Shown: in pieces, positions 1-7,574 of the stretch
How the letters are laid out: each line of letters opens with the position of its first letter
How positions within the stretch are numbered: position 1 is the first letter of the stretch
IMG/VR virus record: IMGVR_UViG_3300042569_000097
Span: 1-24,820 of that record
Reading direction: 5' to 3' (one strand)
Source: a virus
Length of the DNA: 24,820 bases
The notes under the pieces: model-generated
The model's input: only the letters and a program-made list of their open reading frames with translations
Told to the model about the DNA's origin: nothing
The model's database searches: none
Program-made: the position numbers and the translations under genes

Positions 1-1
1 A

Positions 2-1255
2 GTGCAGTATCAAGATGACAAGGTTAAGCTCCTCACTTACTACGGATTAGTCCCTAGAGAGTACCTAGATGAGCTTGAGAACGACGGAGACGAGGTAGTT
101 GACCTGTTCCCTGAAGACAGCACTGCAGACACCTACAGCGACCTCGTAGAGGCTATTGTGGTTATTGCTAACGATGGCTTGCTTCTCAAAGCAGAGCGCA
201 ACCCCTACATGATGAAAGACCGTCCTGTAGTCGCTTACCAAGACGATACTGTTCCTAACCGTTTCTGGGGTCGTGGCACAGTAGAAAAAGCATACAATAT
301 GCAAAAGGCGATTGATGCACAGCTCCGCAGCCACCTAGACAGCTTGGCATTGACCACTGCTCCTATGATTGCCATGGATGCTACTCGTTTACCTCGTGGT
401 GCTAAGTTTGAAGTTAAACCCGGCAAAGCAATCCTCACCAACGGTAATCCTTCTGAGATTATGATGCCGTTCCACTTTGGACAAACCAGCCCTGAGTCTG
501 CTGCTACCGCACGAGACTTTGAGCGTATGCTTCTCATGGCAACTGGTACTTTAGATAGCCAAGGCATGGTTACCCAAGCTACCCGTGATTCTTCGGGTGC
601 TGGTATGTCGATGGCTGTCTCTGGCATCATCAAGAAGTACAAGCGTACCTTGACCAACTTCCAAGAAGACTTTATGGTCCCATTGATTAAGAAGGTTGCG
701 TTCCGCTATATGCAATTTGACCCTGAGCGTTATCCTTCTGTTGACATGAAGTTCCTACCTACCGCTACGCTGGGTATTATGGCTCGTGAATACGAACAGC
801 AACAGCTTATTGGTCTGTTACAGACTCTTGGACCTGATACTCCTGTCCTGCCAATCATCCTTAAAGGCATCATTGCTAACTCCAGCCTGTCGAATCGTGC
901 TGAGATGGAGCAAGCCTTGACACAGATGAGTCAGCCAAACCCTGAAGCACAGCAACAACAGCAGATGGCAGTACAAATGCAGATGGAACAGGCTCAAGCG
1001 CAGACACAATCTCTCCAAGCCCGGGCAATGCGTGACCAAGCCGAAGCTCAAAAGACCGTAGTTGAGACCCAATTACTGCCTGAAGAACTCAAAGCCAAGG
1101 TCATTAGTTCACTTTCTACCAACATTGATGGTCAAAACCAAGATAACGAGTTTGAGAAGCGTGCTCGTATCGCTGATTTAATGCTCAAAGAGAAGGACAT
1201 TGACAACAAAGGCAAGATTGTTGAGCTACAAATGCAGAAAAGCCGTAACGCTTAG
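2..1255 (+). CDS. Portal (head-to-tail connector) protein, 5' partial
   Basis: The dodecameric portal forms the capsid vertex through which DNA is packaged and ejected, and to which the short tail attaches. The reading frame is open to the left edge, so the true start lies outside the window; the GTG at position 2 is only the first usable codon. About 417 C-terminal residues are visible. A central region with mixed alpha/beta character (including a conserved-looking stretch near NRFWGRGTVEKAYNMQKAID, residues 88-107) resembles podovirus portals. From about residue 300 it becomes Gln/Ala/Glu-rich and predicted coiled coil, like the portal barrel of podoviruses. Its position directly upstream of scaffold and capsid supports the call. 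Its stop overlaps by 3 bases the stop of the convergent HNH gene. Recognition rests on family resemblance plus gene order, not on a catalytic motif. Confidence 0.85.
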   Translation: MQYQDDKVKLLTYYGLVPREYLDELENDGDEVVDLFPEDSTADTYSDLVEAIVVIANDGLLLKAERNPYMMKDRPVVAYQDDTVPNRFWGRGTVEKAYNMQKAIDAQLRSHLDSLALTTAPMIAMDATRLPRGAKFEVKPGKAILTNGNPSEIMMPFHFGQTSPESAATARDFERMLLMATGTLDSQGMVTQATRDSSGAGMSMAVSGIIKKYKRTLTNFQEDFMVPLIKKVAFRYMQFDPERYPSVDMKFLPTATLGIMAREYEQQQLIGLLQTLGPDTPVLPIILKGIIANSSLSNRAEMEQALTQMSQPNPEAQQQQQMAVQMQMEQAQAQTQSLQARAMRDQAEAQKTVVETQLLPEELKAKVISSLSTNIDGQNQDNEFEKRARIADLMLKEKDIDNKGKIVELQMQKSRNA

Positions 1256-1809
1256 AACTGATATAAAAAGTCAGCTATCTTTTGGTGTTCGTCAGCCGTA
1301 CCATCGTTCTTAATACGGTTGGCTCGCCAAGAGATAACGACAACATTGCCTGAAATGTAGCCTTTATTAGAGTCAATACGGTCAAAAGACACAGTGTTTT
1401 CTGCTCTGTTTTCAGCAAAATAGTCGAGTTCAATACCAAGTATTGGGCAATGTGTTGGAAATGTAAGTTGTCCAAAGTCGATAGTAAACTCTGCTCCAGT
1501 TTTTGTAGCGTTTGCTTTCTTTTTACGAAATTTTTCACGCATAGTTTGATAAATCAGGCTTTTACGGTGTTCTTTGTTATCCCAACGAGGACCCCATTTT
1601 TTAAACATCTTATCATTTAGCTCTGATTCGTTTTGTTTTCTGCGTATTTCAAAAGAATCAATACCAAAACTCTTTAAAAGCTGTTGAATACGTTGGTAGC
1701 TTACTTTGTTATTAACTGCTGTGGCAATAGTACGTAGTTTTTCACCTTTTAAAGCAAGTGATTTAATTACATCCAAGTCGGTTTTTGTTAACGTAGATTT
1801 AAATGGCAT
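1252..1809 (-). CDS. HNH-type homing endonuclease with N-terminal HTH, antisense in the head operon
   Basis: This 185-residue protein is probably a free-standing homing endonuclease that cleaves phage DNA. The N-terminus (about residues 6-50) looks like a helix-turn-helix (IATAVNNKVSYQRIQQLLKS). The C-terminal half carries THCPILGIELDY followed by SFDRIDSNKGYISGNVVVIS and RANRIKND. That pattern is typical of phage HNH-like nucleases in which a DRID motif and a later Asn replace the usual HxH/N spacing. It lies on the strand opposite to every neighbouring virion gene. It has its own near-consensus promoter and an AAGGAG ribosome site 5 bases before the ATG. Its TAA overlaps the portal TAG. It reads as an inserted selfish cassette. 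The target site and activity are inferred. Confidence 0.8.
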   Translation of the reverse strand: MPFKSTLTKTDLDVIKSLALKGEKLRTIATAVNNKVSYQRIQQLLKSFGIDSFEIRRKQNESELNDKMFKKWGPRWDNKEHRKSLIYQTMREKFRKKKANATKTGAEFTIDFGQLTFPTHCPILGIELDYFAENRAENTVSFDRIDSNKGYISGNVVVISWRANRIKNDGTADEHQKIADFLYQF

Positions 1810-1828
1810 AGTTTCTCCTTAAAACGTC

Positions 1829-1857
1829 ATTTTACACCAACGCTTTACAAATGTCAA
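1829..1857 (-). promoter_or_regulatory. Sigma70-type promoter for the antisense HNH gene
   Basis: Read on the minus strand, a perfect -35 TTGACA (1857-1852) is followed by a 17-base spacer and a -10 TAAAAT (1834-1829). The expected start of transcription is near 1822, just ahead of the AAGGAG ribosome site (1820-1815) and ATG (1809). Five of six -10 bases match TATAAT. It is one of the strongest promoter-like sequences in the window and would act with host RNA polymerase. Confidence 0.75.
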
Positions 1858-1877
1858 GAAATATCTTACCTAAAGTA

Positions 1878-1906
1878 TTGCAAGTCAATCTTGGTTGTGG
1901 TAGAAT
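1878..1906 (+). promoter_or_regulatory. Sigma70-type promoter for the scaffold/capsid segment
   Basis: TTGCAA (1878-1883), a 17-base spacer and TAGAAT (1901-1906) give a good host-type promoter. Predicted transcription starts near 1913, about 33 bases before the ATG at 1946, which has an AAAGGA ribosome site. It stands back to back with the HNH promoter, so the intergenic stretch is divergent. It would restart late transcription downstream of the antisense HNH cassette. Confidence 0.65.
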
Positions 1907-1945
1907 TACAACACATTATAGAAACATTCTCCAAAAGGACAAAGA

Positions 1946-2206
1946 ATGATAGATAAGAAGTTACAAGAATATTACGAAAACCGCTTTTCAATGATGTCAA
2001 CGCAAGGTTGGCAAGATTTAATGGAAGATGCACAGACAATGTTCAATTCGTTGAACCATGTGCTATCAATCCAGAGTGAAGCGGATTTAATGGTAAAGAA
2101 GGGACAACTGGACTTGCTTCAGTGGCTCATTACCCTTAAACCTGCTTCAGAACAGGCTTACGAGTCTCTCATTAACGACTCTGCGGGAGCAGCTCAGAAT
2201 GAGTAG
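1946..2206 (+). CDS. Small conserved phage protein in head operon, function unknown
   Basis: This 86-residue acidic, mostly helical protein starts MIDKKLQEYYENRFSMMSTQ. It contains no membrane segment, signal or metal-binding pattern. A run of amphipathic helix (about residues 15-70, rich in Gln, Leu and Asp/Glu) suggests a small soluble helical partner. It is the first gene after the divergent promoter and has an AAAGGA ribosome site. Its last 8 bases overlap the next start, so the two are probably translationally coupled. Its place between portal and scaffold suggests a head-assembly accessory, but nothing in the sequence proves this. Confidence 0.7.
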   Translation: MIDKKLQEYYENRFSMMSTQGWQDLMEDAQTMFNSLNHVLSIQSEADLMVKKGQLDLLQWLITLKPASEQAYESLINDSAGAAQNE

Positions 2207-2429
2207 ACGGCTATACGACTTTAAATGCAGTGAAGAACATATTACAGAGGGTTTTGTTGATTATGAGACAACAACAATCTCCTGTGGTTGTGGGAATGTA
2301 GCTAATCGGATTATCTCACCCGTGAGAATTAGTTTAGATGGCACAGACCCAACTTACGTGTCTGCCTACGATAAGTGGGCGAAAAGGCACGAAGATAAGC
2401 AGAAGCAAGAAGCAAAACAAAACGCCTAA
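2199..2429 (+). CDS. FmdB-like small zinc-ribbon protein
   Basis: This 76-residue protein opens with RRLYDFKC and carries Cys10, His14, Cys29 and Cys31, followed by ANRIIS. This is the layout of the FmdB-type putative regulatory zinc-ribbon family (YDYxC ... CxxCG ... RxIS). Here it is modified: the first pair is C-x3-H and the second C-x-C. The C-terminal third is a charged helix rich in Lys, Gln and Glu. It overlaps the preceding gene by 8 bases (ATGAGTAG). Similar ribbons occur in head operons of several podophages. Whether it binds zinc, nucleic acid or a capsid partner is not visible. Confidence 0.7.
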   Translation: MSRRLYDFKCSEEHITEGFVDYETTTISCGCGNVANRIISPVRISLDGTDPTYVSAYDKWAKRHEDKQKQEAKQNA

Positions 2430-2469
2430 GACACCTCGTAAGAGCCTTAGATTATAAATCCTAAAATCA

Positions 2470-2483
2470 CTTGAATTTTCAAG
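2470..2483 (+). repeat. Perfect inverted repeat upstream of scaffold gene
   Basis: CTTGAA-TT-TTCAAG forms a 6-bp stem just before the scaffold ribosome site (GGGAG, about 2490-2494), in the 72-base gap between the zinc-ribbon gene and the scaffold gene. It could be an RNA processing or translation-modulating hairpin. It has no U tract, so it is not a terminator. Confidence 0.4.
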
Positions 2484-2501
2484 TTGGACGGGAGACTTTA
2501 A

Positions 2502-3329
2502 ATGGCAGCAAACTTTATTCAAGAAGACGAACTGTTTAACGGCAGTGAGCAAGAAGAAGTACAAGACGTTACAACCCCAGTACCCGACAGCACTACTGTA
2601 GATAATACTGAAGAGGTTGATGTCAAAGAACCCGTAGAAGAATTACCAGAGAAGTATCGTGGTAAGTCTGCTATTGAGATTGCTAGGATGCACCAAGAGG
2701 CTGAAAAGCTCATTGGACGACAAGCAAATGAGGTTCATGAAGTACGAAGTCTTGCAGACCAACTGTTAAAACAACAACTCGACTCTAAGGCTAAGGAAGC
2801 GAAGCCTATTGAAGAATCGCTCGAAGACGACTTTTTTGCAGACCCAGCTAGTGCGGTCAACAGACAAGTAGAGAAGCATCCTGCAGTTCTTGAAGCAAGA
2901 CAAGCAGCGTTAGAAATGAAGCGCATGAAGACAGCTCAACAGTTGTCCTCAAAGCACCCAGACTTTGCCACCATTGCATCAGATGCTGGCTTTCAAGATT
3001 GGGTAAAATCTTCTGCTATTCGCTTAAACTTGTTTGCTAAAGCTGACGCTGAATTCGACTTTGAATCTGCTGATGAATTGCTTAGTACCTACAAGGAACT
3101 AAAGCAAATCAAACAACAGAACCAAGTACAACAATCAGTTGCAGTCGAAAGCAAAGCCCAAGAACAGGCAATGAAGGCAGCTACAGTCGATGTTGGTGGT
3201 GCTGGTGAAACCAGTCGAAAAGTATATCGTAGAGCAGACCTTATTAAACTGAGAATGACCGACCCAGACCGTTATATGCAGTTGTCCGATGAAATTATGG
3301 ACGCATATGCAACAGGGCGAGTCAAGTAA
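2502..3329 (+). CDS. Capsid scaffolding (assembly) protein
   Basis: This 275-residue protein has the usual scaffold build. The N-terminus is highly acidic and disordered (residues 1-50, rich in Glu, Asp, Val, Thr). A long charged helical/coiled-coil middle follows (about 55-215). The C-terminus is short and basic-mixed (YRRADLIKLRMTDPDRYMQL, about residues 238-257), matching the conserved capsid-binding end of podovirus scaffolds. It lies immediately upstream of the capsid gene. The ATG follows a GGGAG ribosome site. It would template procapsid assembly and then leave the shell. No protease motif is seen. Confidence 0.85.
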   Translation: MAANFIQEDELFNGSEQEEVQDVTTPVPDSTTVDNTEEVDVKEPVEELPEKYRGKSAIEIARMHQEAEKLIGRQANEVHEVRSLADQLLKQQLDSKAKEAKPIEESLEDDFFADPASAVNRQVEKHPAVLEARQAALEMKRMKTAQQLSSKHPDFATIASDAGFQDWVKSSAIRLNLFAKADAEFDFESADELLSTYKELKQIKQQNQVQQSVAVESKAQEQAMKAATVDVGGAGETSRKVYRRADLIKLRMTDPDRYMQLSDEIMDAYATGRVK

Positions 3330-3360
3330 TTTTAGACTTTCTAATTAAAGGAAATACATC

Positions 3361-4323
3361 ATGGCAAAAGTAGCATACCCCGGCGGTAGTTCATCTATCG
3401 TTAACAACACCAATGCAGCAACCTTCATTCCAGAAATTTGGAGTGACGAGGTTATCGCTGCGTACAAGAAAAACCTAGTATTGGCAAACCTTGTTCGCAA
3501 AATGTCTTTCAAAGGCAAAAAAGGCGACACGCTGCACATTCCTAAGCCAACTCGTGGTACTGCAACCCTCAAGGCTGCTAACACCGCTGTAACGATTCAG
3601 GCTGACGTTGAGACAGAAGTACAAGTTCTGATTAACCGTCATTTCGAGTACTCACGTTTCATCGAGGACATCACCGAAGTTCAGGCTTTGGCATCGCTCC
3701 GTTCTTTCTACACGGAAGACGCTGGTTACGCTTTGGCTAAACAAGTAGATGACGACCTCATTAACTTGGGTAAGACTTTCGGTAACGGTACAACCACTTG
3801 GGTTCATAGCAATAGCTTTTACATCGATGCTTCTACTGGTTTAACAGCTTACGCTGAAGACCAAGTGATTGACACCGACGTATTTACTGACGCTGGTTTC
3901 CGTGCGCTTATCCAGCGTATGGACGACGCTGATGTACCAATGGATGGTCGTAAGTTTGCGATTCCTCCTTCACTGCGTAACGCAATCATGGGTATTGACC
4001 GTTATAACTCTAGCGACTTCGTTGATGGTCGTGGCGTAAACAATGGTCAAATCGGTAAGTTGTATGGCATCGACATCTATGTGTCGAGCAATATGCCTGT
4101 TATCGAAACTAACGCATTGAACACCGCAGTTGGTAACAACTTTGACATCAAAGCTGCACTCTTGTTCCATACCGACACAATGGTATTGGCAGAGCAGTTA
4201 GGTGTTCGTTCACAGACTCAGTACAAACAAGACTACTTGTCTACACTTTACACTGCTGACACATTGTTCGGCACTAAAGTTGTACGTCCAGAAGCTGGCT
4301 TCGTATTAGCTGTTAACGGCTAA
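3361..4323 (+). CDS. Major capsid protein (HK97 fold expected)
   Basis: This 320-residue protein forms the icosahedral shell. The sequence begins MAKVAYPGG, then FIPEIWSDEVIAAYKKNLVL and a Lys/Gly-rich turn (KMSFKGKKGDTLHIPKP), as in the N-arm and E-loop of HK97-fold coat proteins of podoviruses. The later sections are the mixed alpha/beta P- and A-domain type (GKLYGIDIYVSSNMP; LFHTDTMVLAEQLGV). The length is normal for the family. It follows the scaffold by 31 bases with an AAAGGA ribosome site. Codons look optimised for high expression, with frequent GGT/CGT/AAC use. A terminator-like hairpin lies directly downstream, as after the T7 capsid gene. Confidence 0.9.
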   Translation: MAKVAYPGGSSSIVNNTNAATFIPEIWSDEVIAAYKKNLVLANLVRKMSFKGKKGDTLHIPKPTRGTATLKAANTAVTIQADVETEVQVLINRHFEYSRFIEDITEVQALASLRSFYTEDAGYALAKQVDDDLINLGKTFGNGTTTWVHSNSFYIDASTGLTAYAEDQVIDTDVFTDAGFRALIQRMDDADVPMDGRKFAIPPSLRNAIMGIDRYNSSDFVDGRGVNNGQIGKLYGIDIYVSSNMPVIETNALNTAVGNNFDIKAALLFHTDTMVLAEQLGVRSQTQYKQDYLSTLYTADTLFGTKVVRPEAGFVLAVNG

Positions 4324-4329
4324 GTAGTA

Positions 4330-4367
4330 ACTCCTCCCCTGTCCTACCTTACTTTGGATGGGGGAGT
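4330..4367 (+). terminator. Terminator or attenuator hairpin after capsid gene
   Basis: ACTCC(T)CCC pairs with GGGGGAGT across a loop of about 20 bases, starting 6 bases after the capsid stop. The sequence that follows, ATTCTTTA, is only moderately U-rich, so termination is likely partial. T7 has its T-phi terminator at the equivalent place after gene 10. Partial termination here would give more capsid than fibre transcript. Confidence 0.6.
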
Positions 4368-4417
4368 ATTCTTTAAGTGTATTCAAACGAGTGCCTTTAA
4401 AGAAAACAAGGAGATTT

Positions 4418-4927
4418 ATGAAACGTTGTTGGAAATGTTCCACCTTTAAATTAACAACTGAATTTGTTAAAAACAAATCTAAAAAGGATGGGCTTTCCTC
4501 TGAGTGTAAAGAATGTAAAAGAACTCAAGATAAAGAATACGGGTTTAAAAATAAACAAGTAATTCAAGCACGAGCATCTGCTTGGTATTATGATAATTAC
4601 GAACACGCTAGAAAAATACGTAATGAATATAGTAGACAATGGATAGTAAATAATCCAGATAAAAACACAGCAAAGTCTAATTTATATAGAGCAAGAAAGT
4701 TAAACGCTTCTCCAAGCTGGTTAACGAATGAACAGAAATCTCAAATAGATTCTATTTATTGGTTAGCTCGTTTACAACAAGAATTAAATGACGAGCAATA
4801 TCACGTGGACCATATAGTTCCTTTAAAAGGAAAAACTGTTTGTGGATTACACGTTCCTTGGAATCTGCAGATACTTTCTGCTAAAAAGAACATGACTAAA
4901 GGGAATAGATTAAATGCCTATATTTAG
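4418..4927 (+). CDS. HNH endonuclease with N-terminal zinc finger
   Basis: The 169-residue protein has two CxxC pairs at the N-terminus (CWKC ... CKEC), then a Lys/Arg/Tyr-rich helical linker. The C-terminal HNH core is HVDHIVPL, followed by GLHVPWNLQILS and NMTKGNR. It is a homing-type nuclease common in phages. The ATG at 4418 is preferred because AAGGAG precedes it by 4 bases. An in-frame ATG at 4358 lies inside the post-capsid hairpin and has no ribosome site. The gene is visibly more AT-rich than capsid and fibre genes, a sign of separate origin. Its last 14 bases overlap the start of the long fibre gene, so it sits exactly at a gene junction. Confidence 0.85.
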   Translation: MKRCWKCSTFKLTTEFVKNKSKKDGLSSECKECKRTQDKEYGFKNKQVIQARASAWYYDNYEHARKIRNEYSRQWIVNNPDKNTAKSNLYRARKLNASPSWLTNEQKSQIDSIYWLARLQQELNDEQYHVDHIVPLKGKTVCGLHVPWNLQILSAKKNMTKGNRLNAYI

Positions 4928-7562
4928 AGGAGCAGGTGGTGCTGGTGATGCCACTAATGACGCTACAGTAACCGCTGTTCAAGCTGCTGCTACATCTGCA
5001 GCAACCTCAGCCACTAACGCTGCTAACTCAGCCACCGCTGCAGCTAACTCAGCCAGTGGTGCTGCTACATCTGCAACCAACGCTTCCAATTCAGCTACGA
5101 CTGCTGCAGGTCAAGCCACGACTGCTGCAGGACACGCTTCCTCTGCATCTACATTCGCTACTAATTCTTCGTTGTCTGCAGACGATTCTGCTGACTCTGC
5201 TACAGAAGCCGAAGGCTATGCGTCAGAAGCCTTTGACTATAAAGTTGAAGCATCTGTTTCCGCTGGTGCTGCTTCTGATTCTGAAGATGCTGCTGCTGCC
5301 TCTGCTGCCTTAGCAGAAGGTGCTGTAGATGATGCTCTTGCTCTCTACGGTGACGCTGCTGCATTAGACGCTGCTGTTACTGCTGCTCAGTTAGCAGAAA
5401 CCAATGCAGAGACTGCAGAGACTAATGCTGAAACTGCTGCAACTACAGCTACTAATGCTGCCTCTACCGCTACAACACAAGCAACCAACGCTGCTGCTTC
5501 TGCCTCTGCTGCTAATGCTGATGCTACTGCTGCTTCGATTGATGCTAATGAAGCTCAAGCTGCTGCAATCGCTGCACAGTCTGCAGTTAATAACGCTGAA
5601 GCTATCTACGGCTCTCTTGAGGATATTCAACAAGCAGAAGCAAACTCAGAAGCTAACCGTGATGCTGCTGCTGCTAGTGCTACCTCAGCGAGTAACTCAG
5701 CAAGCACTGCCACCACACAAGCTGGTATTGCTACTACACAGGCTACTTCTGCCTCTGCTAGTGCTGCTGCTGCATCCGCTGTAGCTCTCGGTAACGAGCC
5801 AGTTCGCCACTCAGTTCGCCCAAGCCTCTTGCTAGACTTTGCCAACACCAAGACCCTAGACCCTCGCATCACTTTCACAAGAGCATCTACTGGTACTTTC
5901 TATGATGGTAAGACTGTAGCTAAGGCTGAGGAGAATTTGTTGTTGCAAACAGTAGATATGGGGGGTGTTTTCTATACCTCCTCCGCAACTGGTACTGCTT
6001 CTGTTCCGACTAAAACCTCTAACTATGGCGTAGCCCCAGATGGAACAACAACTGCTGGTCGCTATCAATTAAATTTAAATGGTGGAACAAGTGTTAATGA
6101 TATTGCTCGAGTTCTACAAGGATATAACTTTGGTGTAGCAGTAACTGCAACTTATTCTGTATATATTAAATCTACAGATGGTACAAGCACTTACGCAGCA
6201 CAAATTATTTCTTCAGATGCGTTAGGACAAGCAATAACAATCACAGGAGCTTGGACTCGATTTACTGTTACAGCAACTTCATTAACTTCTTCAGTCTCCT
6301 ACGGTATTCGTCTGCGTGGGGGACAAACTCCTACCAACTCTGATACTGCTGATATTCTTGTCTGGGGCGCACAGTTAGAACAACGCTCATCCGTAACAGC
6401 CTACACAGCCACCACCACAGCTCCAATCACAAACTACATCCCAGCTCTGCAAAGTGCTGCTAGTGGAGTAGCTCGCTTTGAGCATAATCCTACTACTGGT
6501 GAGAGCCTTGGATTAGAGATTGAGGAGCAGAGGACTAATCTAGTGGTTCGTAGCCAAGAATTCCAAACCACATGGGCAACGACAAACGCCAGCATTACAA
6601 CAGACACAATAATTACTCCTGACGGTACGCTGACGGGTGATAAGTTAGTAGAGGACACAACAAACGGTCAGCATCGTGTTGGCCAAGCTGTAACTGTTTT
6701 GGCTTCAACTACATATACGGCATCGTTTTACGCCAAAGCTGGCGAAAGAACATTAGTACAATGGTTTGATAACGCAGCAGCGGGAAATACGGCTGTAATC
6801 TTCAATTTGTCTGCTGGAACAATAGCATCGGAATACTCGGCGGGTGTTAGCACGATTAGCGCAGTAGGCAACGGCTGGTACAGATGCTCTGTTCGCACAA
6901 CAACTGGGGCAGCGCAAACCACTTTAACGCCAGTATTACGCCTTGTAAGCACAGGAACCACTACTTCATACGCTGGCGATGGCTACTCAGGTCTATATCT
7001 CTGGGGCGCACAACTAGAAGCTGGCTCATTCGCTACTAGCTATATTCCTACGGTAGCATCTCAGGTAACTAGGTCGGCAGACTCTGCTGTTATGACTGGT
7101 ACTAATTTTAGTAGCTGGTATAGGACTGATGAGGGTACTGTTTATAGTGAAGCAAGTACATTAGTTGCAGCAGGAAATAGTAGAACAGCCTGGGCTTTGG
7201 GCTTTACCTCAAGCTCAAATGATTCAACCAGTCTAACCAGTCCTTATACAGGAACAGGTAGGTATAGACTTCTAGGATTTGTAGGCTCTACGGCAAATAT
7301 AGACTTGTACCCAGCAACAACATTTACTAGCGGCTCAATAAATAAAGCTGGATTTGCTTATGCTGCTAATGACTTTGCGCTGTCTGTTAATTCTGGAACT
7401 GTTACAACTGATACATCTGGATACATGAGCCCAGCGATTGATAGATTTTCTATTGGTACTCTGACAACAGGTTCTAACCCACTTAGTGGAACTATCAAGA
7501 AACTTGCCTACTATCCAAAACGCTTGACCAACGCAGAACTTCAAGGCTTAACTACAGTTTAA
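4914..7562 (+). CDS. Long tail fibre A (Ala-rich stalk plus jelly-roll tip domains)
   Basis: This 882-residue fibre starts MPIFRGAGGAGDATNDATVT, an N-terminus seen in podovirus fibres. Residues about 15-290 are a low-complexity Ala/Ser/Thr/Asn stalk with repeated ATNAANSA-like units, probably a trimeric coiled coil. From residue 304 comes a module shared with fibre B. It has SLLLDFANTK and PRITFTRAST, then a first beta-sandwich (about 340-500, ending VWGAQLEQRSSVTAY). A linker follows (GESLGLEIEEQRTNL), then a second beta-sandwich (about 545-710, ending LWGAQLEAGSFATSYIPTV). Last is a LamG-like end finishing GTIKKLAYYPKRLTNAELQ. These are carbohydrate-binding-type folds, so receptor recognition is inferred. 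No depolymerase active site is evident. The start lies within the HNH gene end, with AAAGGGAA upstream. Confidence 0.8.
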   Translation: MPIFRGAGGAGDATNDATVTAVQAAATSAATSATNAANSATAAANSASGAATSATNASNSATTAAGQATTAAGHASSASTFATNSSLSADDSADSATEAEGYASEAFDYKVEASVSAGAASDSEDAAAASAALAEGAVDDALALYGDAAALDAAVTAAQLAETNAETAETNAETAATTATNAASTATTQATNAAASASAANADATAASIDANEAQAAAIAAQSAVNNAEAIYGSLEDIQQAEANSEANRDAAAASATSASNSASTATTQAGIATTQATSASASAAAASAVALGNEPVRHSVRPSLLLDFANTKTLDPRITFTRASTGTFYDGKTVAKAEENLLLQTVDMGGVFYTSSATGTASVPTKTSNYGVAPDGTTTAGRYQLNLNGGTSVNDIARVLQGYNFGVAVTATYSVYIKSTDGTSTYAAQIISSDALGQAITITGAWTRFTVTATSLTSSVSYGIRLRGGQTPTNSDTADILVWGAQLEQRSSVTAYTATTTAPITNYIPALQSAASGVARFEHNPTTGESLGLEIEEQRTNLVVRSQEFQTTWATTNASITTDTIITPDGTLTGDKLVEDTTNGQHRVGQAVTVLASTTYTASFYAKAGERTLVQWFDNAAAGNTAVIFNLSAGTIASEYSAGVSTISAVGNGWYRCSVRTTTGAAQTTLTPVLRLVSTGTTTSYAGDGYSGLYLWGAQLEAGSFATSYIPTVASQVTRSADSAVMTGTNFSSWYRTDEGTVYSEASTLVAAGNSRTAWALGFTSSSNDSTSLTSPYTGTGRYRLLGFVGSTANIDLYPATTFTSGSINKAGFAYAANDFALSVNSGTVTTDTSGYMSPAIDRFSIGTLTTGSNPLSGTIKKLAYYPKRLTNAELQGLTTV
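5823..7562 (+). repeat. Fibre tip module, copy 1 (in fibre A)
   Basis: This segment encodes fibre A residues 304-882, paralogous to fibre B residues 60-643 (8557-10311). Short stretches are identical at DNA level, for example a 17-base match CAGAGGACTAATCTAGT (6528-6544 and 9301-9317) and ACTATCAAGAAACT (7491-7504 and 10243-10256). Other parts are diverged, especially the first sandwich and the last 150 residues. Confidence 0.8.
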
Positions 7563-7574
7563 TAAGGAAAACAA

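Noticed and set aside
2428-2458. Possible promoter AAGACA then TATAAA before the scaffold gene
   Set aside because: The spacer would be 19 bases and the -35 is poor; the good promoter at 1878-1906 already covers this unit.
4358-4417. Upstream in-frame ATG extending the second HNH protein by 20 residues
   Set aside because: It lies within the post-capsid hairpin without a ribosome site, whereas ATG 4418 has AAGGAG and begins directly before the zinc finger.
5056-5878. Long alternative frames on both strands inside the fibre A stalk
   Set aside because: They are by-products of repeated GCT-type alanine codons, giving Leu- or Ser/Cys-rich low-complexity products.
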